Source: Theocolax elegans (taxonomy: Eukaryota; Arthropoda; Insecta; Hymenoptera; Cerocephalidae). Taken from it: a stretch of 64,000 nt of DNA. The position numbers were made by a program, and so were the translations under genes. The notes below the pieces were generated by a model that saw nothing but the letters and a program-made list of their open reading frames with translations, ran no database searches and had not been told where the DNA came from. The stretch spans positions 32,137,850 through 32,201,849 of the forward strand of contig CM047429.1 of the NCBI GenBank assembly GCA_026168455.1, in the 5' to 3' direction. Positions 1 through 11,452 of the stretch are shown here, one piece after another (position 1 is the first letter of the stretch; each line of letters starts with the position of its first letter).

Positions 1-172
1 GTGCATATCTGTGCGTTATACATGTTCTCAATGTCACAATTATATGCATATCTTATTGATTGATAAGAAACGTTTACATACTCAGCCCATATTATTATTT
101 TAAGAGTCTATATCTAGATTAGCACTTATTTCTTTATATTTTTAATTATATCATTACTGTGATATATTACAG

Positions 173-369
173 GCGGGAACTAAGAATGTATTAGAAATTG
201 TCAAACAAATGAACAACTTGAAGGCCTTTGTACATCTAAGCACTGCATTCTGTCATGTAGATCAAGAAGAATTAAATGAGTGCATATACGACATTGCAGA
301 CGATATTCAAGATGTGGATAATATTATGCGACGCTTAGATCTTGAAACACTCAATCTAATCACGCCTAA
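173..369 (+). CDS. Internal exon of a fatty acyl-CoA reductase (FAR)
   Basis: The exon is open in one frame for 65 codons plus two bases. It begins AGTKNVLEIVKQM and contains FVHLSTAFCHVD, which matches the conserved segment of the NAD(P)-binding Rossmann domain (Male sterility / NAD_binding_4) of insect fatty acyl-CoA reductases, where the GT..VL..A.....L..FVH.STA.C pattern is standard. These enzymes reduce fatty acyl-CoA to fatty alcohols for waxes and pheromones, usually at the ER or peroxisome. The acceptor is a T-rich tract ending in ttacag at 167-172. The donor is gtaggt at 370-375; reading past it meets an in-frame TAG at once, which supports the donor. Flanking exons are outside the window or not recognisable here. 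Insects carry many FAR paralogues, so the exact member cannot be named. No stop or frameshift is present, so it may belong to a live gene. Confidence 0.82.
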
Positions 370-375
370 GTAGGT

Positions 376-678
376 ATTATAAGTAATACTTTGTTTACAT
401 ATTATTTATATACTACATTTATACATTTATATACCCATTACCGGTGAAGTGGACATTTTATAAACGATTGATTTTTTGTCTTTGCAAACTATGACTAACT
501 AAACGTTATGAGGGGAATCAGAGAATTTTTCTTAAGCAAAAAGACTTGCTCTCGTGGTCACATTTGAAAAAATATTCACCAAAAATTTAATATGGACGCC
601 TTAAACCGGTTAAATTTAAACTTCGACTATTCAATTTTTATGAACTAAATAACAACTTGGTGTTAAAAACTGACTAAC
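376..678. other. Unassigned AT-rich sequence, probably FAR intron
   Basis: No coding potential or structured element is visible. It lies directly after the donor site of the FAR exon, so intron is the simplest reading. Confidence 0.4.
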
Positions 679-681
679 TAA

Positions 682-1359
682 CAAGGGGAGTACTTGACCT
701 CCGGAAAACGGATCTTATCCTAACTTTGGTATGTCATTTATAATATAAAAATGTGGAGAGAGCCAAGTTATCTCTTGCCAATGGCCACTTTTACGAGAGT
801 TATTCCATATCTAATAATAATATTTGTAAAAATTACTTCCAATCTGATCGCTTATTACAGCTCGGAAACAAATATAGATAAGCACTCAAACCAAAAATCA
901 GAAGAAAGTTGAGTTCAAGTAGATATGGTTTATAAAAAAGAAGCTTAAATTGCTTAATTTTGAGCAAAGTTATGAAGAAAATAAGAAATTGAAGAGATTT
1001 TAACCAAAATTTAATATGAAAAATTTATTGTTTCTTGTGGCCTAATAATCTTTCATTTATTATTTTCTTCATAACTTTGCTCCAAATTAAGCAATTTGAA
1101 CTTCTTTTTTTCAAACGATATCTACTTGAACTCAACTTTCTTCTGGTTTTTAGTTTGAGTGCCAATCTATATTTGTTTCCGAGTTGTAAGCAATCAAATT
1201 GGAAGTAATTTTTACTAATATTATTATTAGATGTAGAAAAACTCCCATAAAACAGGCCATTCGCAAGAGATAACTTGGCTTTCTTCACATTTTTATATTA
1301 TAAATGACATACCAAAGTTAGGATAAGATCTGTTTCCCGGAGGTCAAGTACTTCCCTTG
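682..1359. mobile_element. Foldback MITE, Harbinger-like (TAA target duplication), copy 1
   Basis: The two halves are near-perfect reverse complements meeting near 1018. The termini read CAAGGGGAGTACTTGACC and its complement GGTCAAGTACTTCCCTTG. Both ends are flanked by TAA (679-681 and 1360-1362), a 3-bp TWA duplication typical of the PIF/Harbinger superfamily. There is no transposase; the short minus-strand ORF at 1025-1288 lies entirely in one arm and is not a gene. A second copy lies at 28654-29654 with TTA on both sides. Superfamily assignment rests on the duplication length and sequence only. Confidence 0.75.
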
Positions 1360-1382
1360 TAAGTCTACAAATCTATATATAT

Positions 1383-2369
1383 GGGAAATTCCACGTGAAG
1401 TGCTCTGATCAAAATTTTAAAATGCACCAAATTTTGGGTTCACATTCCAAATATTTTTCAGAAAACAGAACAAAATTTTTAGGTATTGAAATTTAGATGC
1501 TCAAAAGTTATTCTAACCTCAAAAGGTAAATTTTTTCTAGTTTTTTTCAACACCAGCTGGGTTTACCGCTATTTAACTCAAAATCTATCAATGTTTACTA
1601 TAGAACATTAGATGTAACATTCATTGCTAATTATCTCTAGAATTTATCCTTCTGGGTTAGAATTTCTAATCTCAAGGTCAATGTTACATAAATTTCATGT
1701 CAATATTCAACTTGAAAAAGTGTAAGTACGCCACAATTGATTTTTTATTTAAACTCTAAAAAAAACTTTGAAGCAATACCTTTCAAATATTCTGTAACAT
1801 TTTTATGGCCTTCATTTCTGTAAATGTTATCATAATTTAAAGAAACACGAACTATTTTTAAAACTTTAAAAGGGAATTACCATGTTAATTTTTGTGGATT
1901 TTTTATCTCTCTTTAAATTATCATAACCTTCTATAGAATTGAAGGCCATAAAAATGTTGCAGAATATTTGAAAGGTATTGATTCAAGGTTTTTTTTATAG
2001 TTTGGATAAAAAATCAATTGTGGCGTACTTACACTTTTCTCAAGTTGAATATTGACATGTAATTTATGTAATATTGACCTTGAGATTAGAAATTCTAACC
2101 CAAAAGGATAAATTTTAGACATAATTAGCAACGAATGTTACATATAACGTTTTATAGTAAAAGTTGATAGATTTTGAGTTAAATAGCGGTAAACCCAGCT
2201 GGTGTTGTAAAACTAGAAAAAATTTGCTTTTTGAGGTTAGGATAACTTTTGAGCAAATAAATCCAGTACCTAAAAATTTTTTTCTGTATTCTAAAAGACA
2301 TTTGCAATGTGTACCCAAAATTTGAGGCGTTTTAAAATTTTGATCGAACCACTTCACATGGAATATCCC
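1383..2369. mobile_element. Long palindromic foldback element, family GGGCTATTTCACG, copy A (diverged)
   Basis: The arms start gggaaattccacgtgaagtg and end with the complement cacttcacatggaatatccc. They fold over most of their length around about 1850. Words such as the ccagctgggtttaccgc segment and cgccacaattgatttt recur inverted in the second arm. Termini and internal layout match the copies at 30774, 42635 and 55280, though this is the most diverged. The minus ORFs at 1931-2131 and 2115-2393 are arm sequence, not genes. Confidence 0.7.
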
Positions 2370-2375
2370 TACTAG

Positions 2376-2580
2376 CACACAACGTTGTGGCAACGTTGTG
2401 GCAACGTTATCTTAGCAACATTCCAACGTTGTTATGAAAGTTGCTGTAACGTTGGAGAAATGTTGCTGCAACGTGGTAGATGTCTGCTAATATTTTGTAA
2501 GTTGCCGCGATGGGTGAAAACCAATGTTGAAACAATGTCTAAGCAACGTTGAAAAACAATCTACAAAATCTTCTTTGTCT
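2376..2580. repeat. Cluster of degenerate CAACGTTG-type palindromic words
   Basis: The words caacgttg, aacgttg and variants (caatgttg, gttgctgcaacg) recur about ten times in 200 bases without a fixed period. I see no coding sequence. It starts directly where foldback A ends (ccctactagcacacaacg), so it may be the body of an adjoining element. Confidence 0.5.
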
Positions 2581-2671
2581 AAAAGTTGAATAAATGTCCT
2601 AGAATAGTTTAATAATATTATTGTAACGTAGAAAGATTTATGAAATATTAAAAAAAAATAAAAAAAAATTT

Positions 2672-2741
2672 CTCGTTTGGGGATTAGAACCTCCGATCTT
2701 TAATTTCGGAGGCTTGCTCTCTACCAACTGAGCTATTTTAT
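2672..2741 (-). pseudogene. tRNA-like sequence (copy 1)
   Basis: Read on the minus strand it has a good A box (TAGCTCAGTTGGTAGAG) and a B-box-like GGTTCTAATCC at tRNA spacing. The D-arm GCTC...GAGC pairs. The acceptor stem does not close, the T-stem is mismatched and the middle folds into an over-long CCTCCGA/TCGGAGG hairpin, so this is a tRNA-derived relic or SINE head, not a working tRNA. The bases resemble arthropod tRNA-Phe but I cannot fix the identity. Confidence 0.5.
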
Positions 2742-4142
2742 TGTTTCTTGTATTAAATTGAGTCTATAACGAACAGCTAGAATATGGGCAATAGAAGATG
2801 GGCATATAATGCAAAAAGGTGATAAAATGTCAATTTTGACTCTCTGTAACTTAAAATAATGGCCCCGAAAAAATCTGAAAAAATTCGGGAAAACTACTGG
2901 GTACCTTTAAAACATATTCGCACAGTTATATCCGCGTAAAAAGAATTACATGTAATACACATCTAGAAAACGTGTGTGCGACATGTTATTTAACACATGT
3001 ACCATGCATGTATCTTGTGACCGAATCCCATATTAGAAATCCACGTACATTCATGTTTGGTTCGTGTGGGGTTGATGATTTATACATGTGATATCTGCCA
3101 AATGTATAACTAATATGTATATTATAAGCGTGTGGATACTTTCTTTTTTCAACCTTAACACTCATGTAGCTTATGTGTAGATATTATAAATATTTAGTGT
3201 GAGATGTTTATAGAGTGCACTCCATAAATATCTCAGGTACACTAAAATATATTTACAATATCTACATAGGCGACATGTACAAAATGTAGTAATTTTCATA
3301 AAGTACATGTAGGCTACGTGTACCTGAATACATGTAGTGTACATGTTTATTACATGTTTGACAAATCAAATAATTTTTTTACGGGAATTGATATATTGCT
3401 GCGTCTTTTGATCTCATACACTGCAGCATTTTCTTGCACAGCCCCTACTTAAAAAATTCGCTCCTTCTCTCTCTCTTTCGCTGTCTCCCTTTCTCTTTAT
3501 CGCTATGTATCTCTATTTTTAGGACAGTCTGATTGCGCGTATCTGGAAATAAAAAAACAAAACACAAAGTATTGAAATATTTTTTTTATATTTAAAAAAG
3601 TAAGAAAATGTATAAGATAACGGTAAAGAATTTGTGGCAGCAAAAAAATTTTTGATACAGAAAATTTAAGGTTAATAGGTTATCTGTCTTATCTTATCTT
3701 TCTTAGGAAAGACTTTCATATTTTTAAAGACTTACCTGAGTAATCTGGTTTTAATCATCTTAATAATTTAGACCTGGTGCGTTAACTCTGACGAAGTTTT
3801 TATTAGCATCCGCAGCGGCAGCGGAAACTAATTCTCAAAGTCCGTCACACTGAAGTTGCATCGATGCGAAGTCAAACGTTAAACTAAAGATGCAAGAATA
3901 TGTTTATTCAACTTCGCATCGATGCAACTTCAGTGTGACGGACTTTGAGAATTTGTTTCCGCTGCCGCTGCGGATGCTAATAAAAACTTCGTCGGAGTTA
4001 ACGCACCATGTCTAAATTATTAAGATGATTAATACCAGATTACTCAGATAAGTCTTTAAAAATATGAAAGTCTTTCAGTTTTAATAATACGATTGTAACG
4101 TAGAAAGATTTATGAAATATTAAAAAAAAATAAAAAAAATTT

Positions 4143-4212
4143 CTCGTTTGGGGATTAGAACCTCCGATCTTTAATTTCGGAGGCTTGCTCTCTACCAACT
4201 GAGCTATTTTAT
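4143..4212 (-). pseudogene. tRNA-like sequence (copy 2)
   Basis: Identical to the copy at 2672-2741, brought along by the 1,471-bp tandem duplication. It has the same A and B boxes and the same defects. Confidence 0.5.
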
Positions 4213-4264
4213 TGTTTCTTGTATTAAATTGAGTCTATAACGAACAGCTAGAATATGGGCAATA

Positions 4265-6327
4265 GAAGATGGGCATATAATGCAAAAAGGTGATAAAATG
4301 TCAATTTTGACTCTCTGTAACTTAAAATAATGGCCCCGAAAAAATCTGAAAAAATTCGGGAAAACTACTGGGTACCTTTAAAACATATTCGCACAGTTAT
4401 ATCCGCGTAAAAAGAATTACATGTAATACACATCTAGAAAACGTGTGTGCGACATGTTATTTAACACATGTACCATGCATGTATCTTGTGACCGAATCCC
4501 ATATTAGAAATCCACGTACATTCATGTTTGGTTCGTGTGGGGTTGATGATTTATACATGTGATATCTGCCAAATGTATAACTAATATGTATATTATAAGC
4601 GTGTGGATACTTTCTTTTTTCAACCTTAACACTCATGTAGCTTATGTGTAGATATTATAAATATTTAGTGTGAGATGTTTATAGAGTGCACTCCATAAAT
4701 ATCTCAGGTACACTAAAATATATTTACAATATCTACATAGGCGACATGTACAAAATGTAGTAATTTTCATAAAGTACATGTAGGCTACGTGTACCTGAAT
4801 ACATGTAGTGTACATGTTTATTACATGTTTGACAAATCAAATAATTTTTTTACGGGAATTGATATATTGCTGCGTCTTTTGATCTCATACACTGCAGCAT
4901 TTTCTTGCACAGCCCCTACTTAAAAAATTCGCTCCTTCTCTCTCTCTTTCGCTGTCTCCCTTTCTCTTTATCGCTATGTATCTCTATTTTTAGGACAGTC
5001 TGATTGCGCGTATCTGGAAATAAAAAACAAAACACAAAGTATTGAAATATTTTTTTTATATTTAAAAAAGTAAGAAAATGTATAAGATAACGGTAAAGAA
5101 TTTGTGGCAGCAAAAAAATTTTTGATACAGAAAATTTAAGGTTAATAGGTTATCTGTCTTATCTTATCTTTCTTAGGAAAGACTTTCATATTTTTAAAGA
5201 CTTACCTGAGTAATCTGGTTTTAATCATCTTAATAATTTAGACCTGGTGCGTTAACTCTGACGAAGTTTTTATTAGCATCCGCAGCGGCAGCGGAAACTA
5301 ATTCTCAAAGTCCGTCACACTGAAGTTGCATCGATGCGAAGTCAAACGTTAAACTAAAGATGCAAGAATATGTTTATTCAACTTCGCATCGATGCAACTT
5401 CAGTGTGACGGACTTTGAGAATTTGTTTCCGCTGCCGCTGCGGATGCTAATAAAAACTTCGTCGGAGTTAACGCACCATGTCTAAATTATTAAGATGATT
5501 AATACCAGATTACTCAGATAAGTCTTTAAAAATATGAAAGTCTTTCAGTTTTAATAATACGACTTGGTTATAGGTCTGATAACCTATTAACCTTAAATTA
5601 TTTGTATCGAAAATTTTCTTACTGCCATAAATTCTTTTCCGTTGTTTTAAATATACTTTGTGTTTTGCTTTTTTATTTCCAGATACGCGCAATCAGACTA
5701 TCCTAAAAAAGAGATACATAGCGAAAAAGAGAAAGAGAGACAGCGAAAGAGCGATCTATCAATTCCCGTAAAAAAATGATTGAACACGTAGCTTACATGT
5801 ACCTTATGAAAATTTCTACATTTTGCACGTGTCGCCTATGTGTAGCTCCCATGTAGATATTGTAAATATATTTTAGTGTACCTGAGAAATTTATGGAGTG
5901 CATTCTATAAACATCTCAGATACACTAAATATTTATAATATCTACACATAAGCTACATGAGTGTTAAGGTTGAAAAAAGAAAGTATCCACATACTTATAA
6001 TATACATATTCGTTATACATTTGGTAGATATCACATGTATAAAACATCAACCCCACACGAACCAAACACGAATGTACGTGGATTTCTAATATGGGATTCG
6101 GTCACAAGATATATGCATGATACATGTTTTAAACAATATGTCACACACACGTTTTCTATATGTGTATTACATGCAATTCTTTTTACGCGGATATAACTGT
6201 GGGAATATGTTTTATAGGTACCCAGTAGTTCTCCCAAATTTTTCAGATTTTTTCGGGGCCTTTATTTTAAGTTACAGAGAGTCAAAATTGACATTTTATC
6301 ACCTTTTTGCATGATATGCCCATCTTC
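4265..6327. mobile_element. Two-kilobase palindromic (foldback) element
   Basis: The left arm runs from gaagatgggcatataatgc at 4265; the right arm ends with gcatgatatgcccatcttc at 6327. They are reverse complements around about 5365, the loop of an inner GC-richer hairpin (ccgcagcggcagcgg / ccgctgccgctgcgg). The left arm has about 80 bases (near 4860-4940) that the right arm lacks. The right arm is more diverged than the two left units are from each other, so the palindrome predates the tandem duplication. Small ORFs at 5510-5692, 5957-6196, 6031-6237 and 6117-6314 fall in the arms and are not supported as genes. Confidence 0.75.
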
Positions 6328-6545
6328 ATGAATTTGTAGCTCCCAGGGGATGCATTTCTTACTATAAACATATATATGACTTTTTTTGTAAAATTTTTTG
6401 AATTTTTCATTAAAATTACCTTTAAAGTTATAAATGTATGCTGCCACACTCTTGTAAGCCATTTAAACCTTAAATAATGAAAATCAACAATTCTGCTCCG
6501 GACACTGGAAACCTAATACTGTCTAAAGATGTCTTTATAGTCTAA
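6219..6545. repeat. Dispersed repeat R, copy 1
   Basis: This block (ccagtagttctcc ... ctaatactgtctaaag) reappears in the same orientation at 56316-56650 with about one difference in eight to ten bases by eye. Part of it is also the outer end of the 4265-6327 palindrome. No coding capacity is seen. Confidence 0.65.
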
Positions 6546-6929
6546 CTAAGCTTTTTGAAACGTCTACAAATATGTTTTTATTATCTTTGAAACTGTTTCT
6601 GAATGTAATATTGAGAATAGACTGAGAAATGATTGATCATGAAAGTTAAGCAGAATTGACCGCGGTTAGTGAGTGGTTGGGTGAATAACTAACACAAAAT
6701 GAAAAATGTGCAATACTCTTTTTTTAATTATTTTACGTTTTTTTGACAATTTCATTTGTTTTTACCTCATTTTTTTACAGAATTATATTACATACCTTTC
6801 TCCTGGAAATTTATAATGAATACCTATCAAAATTTAGCTGGGCGTTTTGGACAATAACCATAGGTGTTATTAATAATAAACTATCTAAACAATTATAATA
6901 AATTCATACAATAACATTGTATTACTTTT
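6546..6929. other. Unassigned AT-rich sequence
   Basis: No gene, inverted repeat or recognised element is visible in this stretch. Confidence 0.4.
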
Positions 6930-7145
6930 TTCTCTAAAACACGTGCTTAAACATGTGTTTTCACACGTGATTTTTCACATGCCAAATTGGTTCGAAATAA
7001 TCACGTTATTTAACATGTAAAAAATCATGTGTTAGATAACGTTGTTTAATATGTGTTTAATCATATGTTCTAACATGTGTTGATGATTAAACACGTGTTA
7101 TGGTATGTGGTGAATCACATGATTAATCACATGTATATTTTCAGT
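6930..7145. repeat. Cluster of ACATGTG / ACACGTG palindromic words
   Basis: At least a dozen variants of the 6- to 10-base words acatgtg, cacatg, acacgtgt and tgattaaacacgtg occur in about 200 bases, on a loose rather than fixed period. The same word type is dense at 3240-3360. The block ends in tttcagtagggttt. It is probably the body of a non-autonomous element; the E-box-like CACGTG words are a by-product as far as I can tell. Confidence 0.45.
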
Positions 7146-7402
7146 AGGGTTTGCCTCGACGCTCACCGGACGAGCATAATGCAAAGCATATGCTACGAGG
7201 AAGAAACACCCTTCGAGTTTAGTACCTTAGTTATTTGCAATCTTATCTTCTGAGATTACCCTTTTCCATATTTGTCTTCTTTCTTCTTGGTAACTTTTTT
7301 CATAATAAATGTAACAGCTTTCATATCATCAGATAATTCAAACATAAATATTTAAGATGCCACATTTAAAAATATATTCTACCGTAAAGCTGTATCAATA
7401 TT

Positions 7403-7476
7403 CCGGGGCCGGGAATCGAACCTGGGAGCTCCAGATTACGAGCTCGACGCCCTAACCGACCGAGCCATCGCAGGCC
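7403..7476 (-). pseudogene. tRNA-derived SINE head or tRNA pseudogene
   Basis: On the minus strand it shows an A box (TGGCTCGGTCGGTTAGG) and a perfect B box (GGTTCGATTCC) at normal tRNA spacing. The T-stem pairs except for one position, but the acceptor ends (5' AGGCCTG and 3' CCCCGGA) do not. No clear poly(A) body follows. I read it as a tRNA-derived relic; a divergent tRNA is less likely. Confidence 0.55.
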
Positions 7477-7489
7477 TCTTCGTACATTG

Positions 7490-8850
7490 CTGTAACAATA
7501 AAATTGAAGTTAAATATCCTTCAAATATCCAACTGTTAACATAAATTATTTTGTATTTTTTGTTCATTATTATATTTTAACATTATTTAAATTTCCAGCT
7601 TTATAATACAATGAGCATATAATTATCACTAATATAAAGAAAATAAATTGAAAACAAATAATTATTATTAACTGATCACTTATCAATATTTGTCATTATA
7701 TCTCTAATATTAAATAGCGTCATAGTTGTATAATTTTTGTAAATAGTTTCAGCACAAAATGCTATTAATTTTTCACGTGGAAGAAAACGCTTTTACTAAT
7801 ATAGTTTGTAATACGGATTATTAATTATACATTGCATATACACAGTTCATGTAAACAATTTCCTCTTTTGTACAAATAATTAAAACTTGAATTATTTGTA
7901 AAGTTATTTATAACCATCTATTTTTTTGAAAAAGCTACTAAGTAGTATTTAAAACTATGAATAGATCTAATTGCTATAATAATTATAATAATGCTAGAGT
8001 GCGCTTACCCACAGTTATCGTTGAAAATTACCCGGTTAGATGACCACAGGCAATTAAATAAAATAAAATAGCTAAAAACAGAATTAAGTAAATATCGACT
8101 GATTCCACTATTAGTTTAATCTCCAATGATAATGGGCCAGGACGCTAGGTAGCACGGTAGGTGTTAACTTATAGCCCAACTGCACCTCTCGAAGATTGTC
8201 GAAATATTCACTCTACAAGCTCAGCGGCGAGTCATGAGGTCGAGTAGCTACCATCGCATTAAGTATTCAGCTCGGGACGAATTCGACACGCACAAAAGTT
8301 GACACAAAGTAAATGAATGGCTACAGATTTGATACTTAATCAATTTAATCTTAACTAAGAGTTATAAACAAGTTGAATTCAGATTTAGGTGACACAATGT
8401 CGGTAGATTACCGTTTTCTCCACCAGGTAGACAACAATTACTTTCTACTTCGTTAGAAGAAATCGAAAAAGAATATTTGAATAAGTACCACATGTACTTT
8501 GACAGCTTTTTCTCTTATCCAGACCTAACGATACATTTAAAGAAGAATAATTGATTATCAACAGTCACTGTCCGGTAGAATCTCGTTAAAGAGAAGGTCA
8601 AAATGCCAAAAAAAGCTGAAAGAGGAACCACTATTTCTAAGCATAAAGCAAATTCAGGGTTGAATTTCATTACGGTAATGGATTCCAAACCCTTATCGAT
8701 TCTGTCAACTAAATATGGGGGGTGAACCGAAAGTGGCAATGCAAAGATGGCAAGAATCGTCGAAAAATTCCATTATTTCCACCTGAGTCTTTTATATAAG
8801 GAGTAAAAAGAAAAACAAAAGCTTGTAACTGAAAAGTAAAATATTACAAA
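7490..8850. other. Unassigned sequence
   Basis: AT-rich to about 7980; 8000-8320 is more balanced in composition (tagcacggtaggtgttaac, cgaggtcgagtag-like text) but has no recognisable coding frame. The 74-codon minus frame at 8515-8739 has no motif I know. Confidence 0.35.
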
Positions 8851-8857
8851 ACTGTAT

Positions 8858-9650
8858 ATGAGCAAATCCACAGAACCTTTAATTTTGGGGAAGCGGGTAA
8901 TATAGTAGTAAATAAGCAGACTTAGCAACATTATAACAACGGTTTCTGGTAGAAAAGGTAATTCGATGAAGGGTCCTTATCATTTTTTTAAAGTTGTTTT
9001 CATTAGCTTTTTGTTAGAGGCTTCATAAAGTTGCATTTTTGCAAATTTGACGATGGAAGTAGTACTCATCTTCTATTTTTTAAGCTTATAGAAATTATAA
9101 TTCTTCACCAAATGTTACAGAAATTTTTTTTGACAACCTACACCATCTACCCTATTAAACTAAAAGTGTTAGAATAGTGTGCCTTCATGATACATAAAAA
9201 TAAAAATCGCAACTCTTAAGGAAGTCAGTTTTTGTAAATTTAGGAAATTTTAGAATTTTGATATTATACAAAGATAAGTTTTGTTTATAGCTATTGTGAC
9301 TAATATTGCTTTTTTCGATTTGCAATAAGGATTCTTATCCTTTTTTGTGCTTAGCTGTGCCTCTTTTTCTTTACAAGCAATTCTACCTTAAACTTTTCAA
9401 AATCTCGGGCCCCTAGTCTTCCAAATTTTCATTTTCGCATGGCACACTCGACATACACAAAAAAAGCATATATAAACTATATCTCTCTACTTTTTAGTAG
9501 ATTATTGAGTCATCTACGTAAAACCTCAATTGAATTTTTTGTTAATTTAGATAATATAAGCTGTATAAAAGTATAAACATTTTATACCTTTGAACTGAAG
9601 TCCAAATTGACTATACGAAATAGGTAATTTCAACAGAAAAGCTAATATAA

Positions 9651-9688
<38 letters not shown>

Positions 9689-10278
9689 GGGCGCGCGCGC
9701 ACACATACACACACATATCATTCAGTCAGCCTTACGCAAGTAGTTTGTTTACCATTAAAGAGAAGTATACGAAAAGAAAATTACTTATCATGTAATGAAT
9801 GTTTCAAATAATTTGCCATGTACTCATTACCAATTGAAACCTTCAAGTTGGAAGATTTATGGAGCAAAAAATGAAATTCCTGTTACAAGTACTCAAACAA
9901 AAAAAACCATTGTTACTAGGAAAGAAAATTACTGTAACGGCACTTGAAAACATCCTTTTATATGAAAAATTGTTGTTAGATATTTCAATTTTTGTTAAAT
10001 AAGAGACTTAATTATGTTGTTATATTCATAAATTATAGAATAAAAAATGTTCTGTTTATTTACGAAGTGATTTTTTATAATTTACCCTATGATACCCCTC
10101 ATCAATATTTTAATCGTCAATTTCTTAGATAAGTCTTGAAAAGAAATAGGGGCCCTCATATTTTCCTACTATTTAACCTCTAAAGAAGTAGAAATCTCTA
10201 TTAAAATCAATGTGCCTCCCAAAAAAAAAAAAAAAAAATTTTCAAATGAAAATCAAAGGTTCCGTGGATTTGCTCATA
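8858..10278. mobile_element. DNA-transposon-like element with inverted ends TATGAGCAAATCCAC
   Basis: The left end tatgagcaaatccacagaacc (8857 on) is mirrored at the right end by ggttccgtggatttgctcata (ending 10278), with one or two mismatches in about 32 bases. The interior of about 1.4 kb is AT-rich, holds a CA microsatellite and has no transposase frame. Flanking TA on the left could be part of a TA duplication (Tc1/mariner style), but this is not clear. Confidence 0.55.
9653..9716. repeat. (CA)n and (GC)n microsatellite
   Basis: About 18 CA units, then ccgggcgcgcgcgc, then further CA units. Confidence 0.95.
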
Positions 10279-10424
10279 TTTGAATGCGTAGTGGAGGTTT
10301 CCATCTTAACTGCAGCATTATTTGGTCCACTTTGACCTTTGAAATTATTTACATCATTACAATCGCTATAATAACTATAATAACTTATAAAGTTTACATA
10401 AAATAGTTATAATCTATCTATACT

Positions 10425-11452
10425 TGTGACAGCAATCGTCACCTAACCTATTTGCGGCGAATTGAAATATAAAATATAATAATTGTAAGCCGTCGGAGCC
10501 TTAAATATGTCAAGGCCAACCGACGGTACTTGTTTATTCCGGTTCAAGTGTACAATTACGCGCGTGACAACACGCACGGATGAGAGCGTTAGAGTTTATG
10601 TGTGTGTTTCCCCACTCTCATCCCGTTTTTCAAATATTAGACAACTGCCTAAGCAGTATGTAACTGTCCGCCGATCGCGGCTAATCAATAACTTTTAACC
10701 AGGGATTAGTACTCGATGAGCCGAGAGTACTAATCGACACCAGTTCAACTACAAGACCCTGTGCACGGTTTATCCGAAGTAGGATTAAGTAATCGAATCC
10801 GTGTGTATACAGGGCCTACCTCATGTGTGTACAGGTGTGTGTAGTGATTAAGGACGGGGTCGTGCGCGAGTGCAACCGCGGTTCGCGGGAGTACTCGCCG
10901 CGGTATTAGATCGCCTTACTCAATCGACGTTCGACCTCCGCTGCTCAGGAGGTCTTCGAGGAATAAGGATCGGCTGGATTATCCACGGGGCGTTTTTCGG
11001 TGAGTAATAATTTATATTATTATGATCCTTCTTCCCCCCACGTATATGAGTGAGTGAAACTCGGGAGTGTGTTCGGGTACGCCGGTACTCGAACAGCGGA
11101 TATAGGGGCGAAGTTAACCGCAGGCGAGTATCTCCATCCGGTTCACTCCCGATATTTCCGCCCGCGCATTCGAATTGTTATCGTGGCATGAGGCCAGGAT
11201 GGTCAATTTTATTAATAATTTAAAATAAATGTTTATATATTAATTTACATTCTTCGCTGTAATTATTGTTCTCCCTGCTCTCGCCGCTATCTATTATTTG
11301 ATTTAAAGTCGAGTCGAGGCAAGGAGGATCGCCCGAATCCTCCACACCGTGCATCCCAGCAAACTTGCTCCTGGCGACACTTGCCGGCATCTTCACTATT
11401 AATAAAATTAATTGTGTACGCGGTAGATGGCAACGCGGCCTAATGGGTAATT
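10425..11452 (+). mobile_element. LTR, family TGTGACG, copy 1 (3' end missing)
   Basis: It starts tgtgacagcaatcgtcac, the same start as the complete solo LTR at 16611. Shared blocks follow in order: the gccgtcggagcc and ccaaccgacg pair, accgcggttcgcggg, gaggatcggctgg-like text, cgcaggcgagtatctc, an aataaa-containing AT segment, and gtcgaggcaaggaggatcgc with its hairpin. Similarity stops near 11452, where a LINE relic begins, so the last about 40 bases (ending cacgtcaca in the complete copy) are lost. The copy at 22985 resembles this one more than it resembles the solo LTR. Confidence 0.7.

Larger units (their letters stand above)
2620..5562. repeat. Tandem direct duplication, 1,471-bp unit, two copies
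   Basis: Unit 1 (2620-4091) and unit 2 (4092-5562) are nearly identical base for base; the only obvious differences are one-base changes in A-runs (for example at 2660 and 4130). Each unit holds a tRNA-like sequence, an AT-rich stretch full of ACATGT words, a C/T-rich tract and a 240-bp hairpin (3770-4010; 5242-5480). Both junctions sit in the shared string agtttaataata or agttttaataata, consistent with slippage or unequal exchange at a short repeat. The high identity suggests a recent event, or an assembly duplication. Confidence 0.85.

Noticed and set aside
5957..6237. Overlapping 68- and 79-codon frames on opposite strands
   Set aside because: They lie in an arm of a palindrome; composition is that of the repeat and no motif is present.
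7403..7476. A functional tRNA gene
   Set aside because: The B box is perfect but the acceptor stem does not pair.
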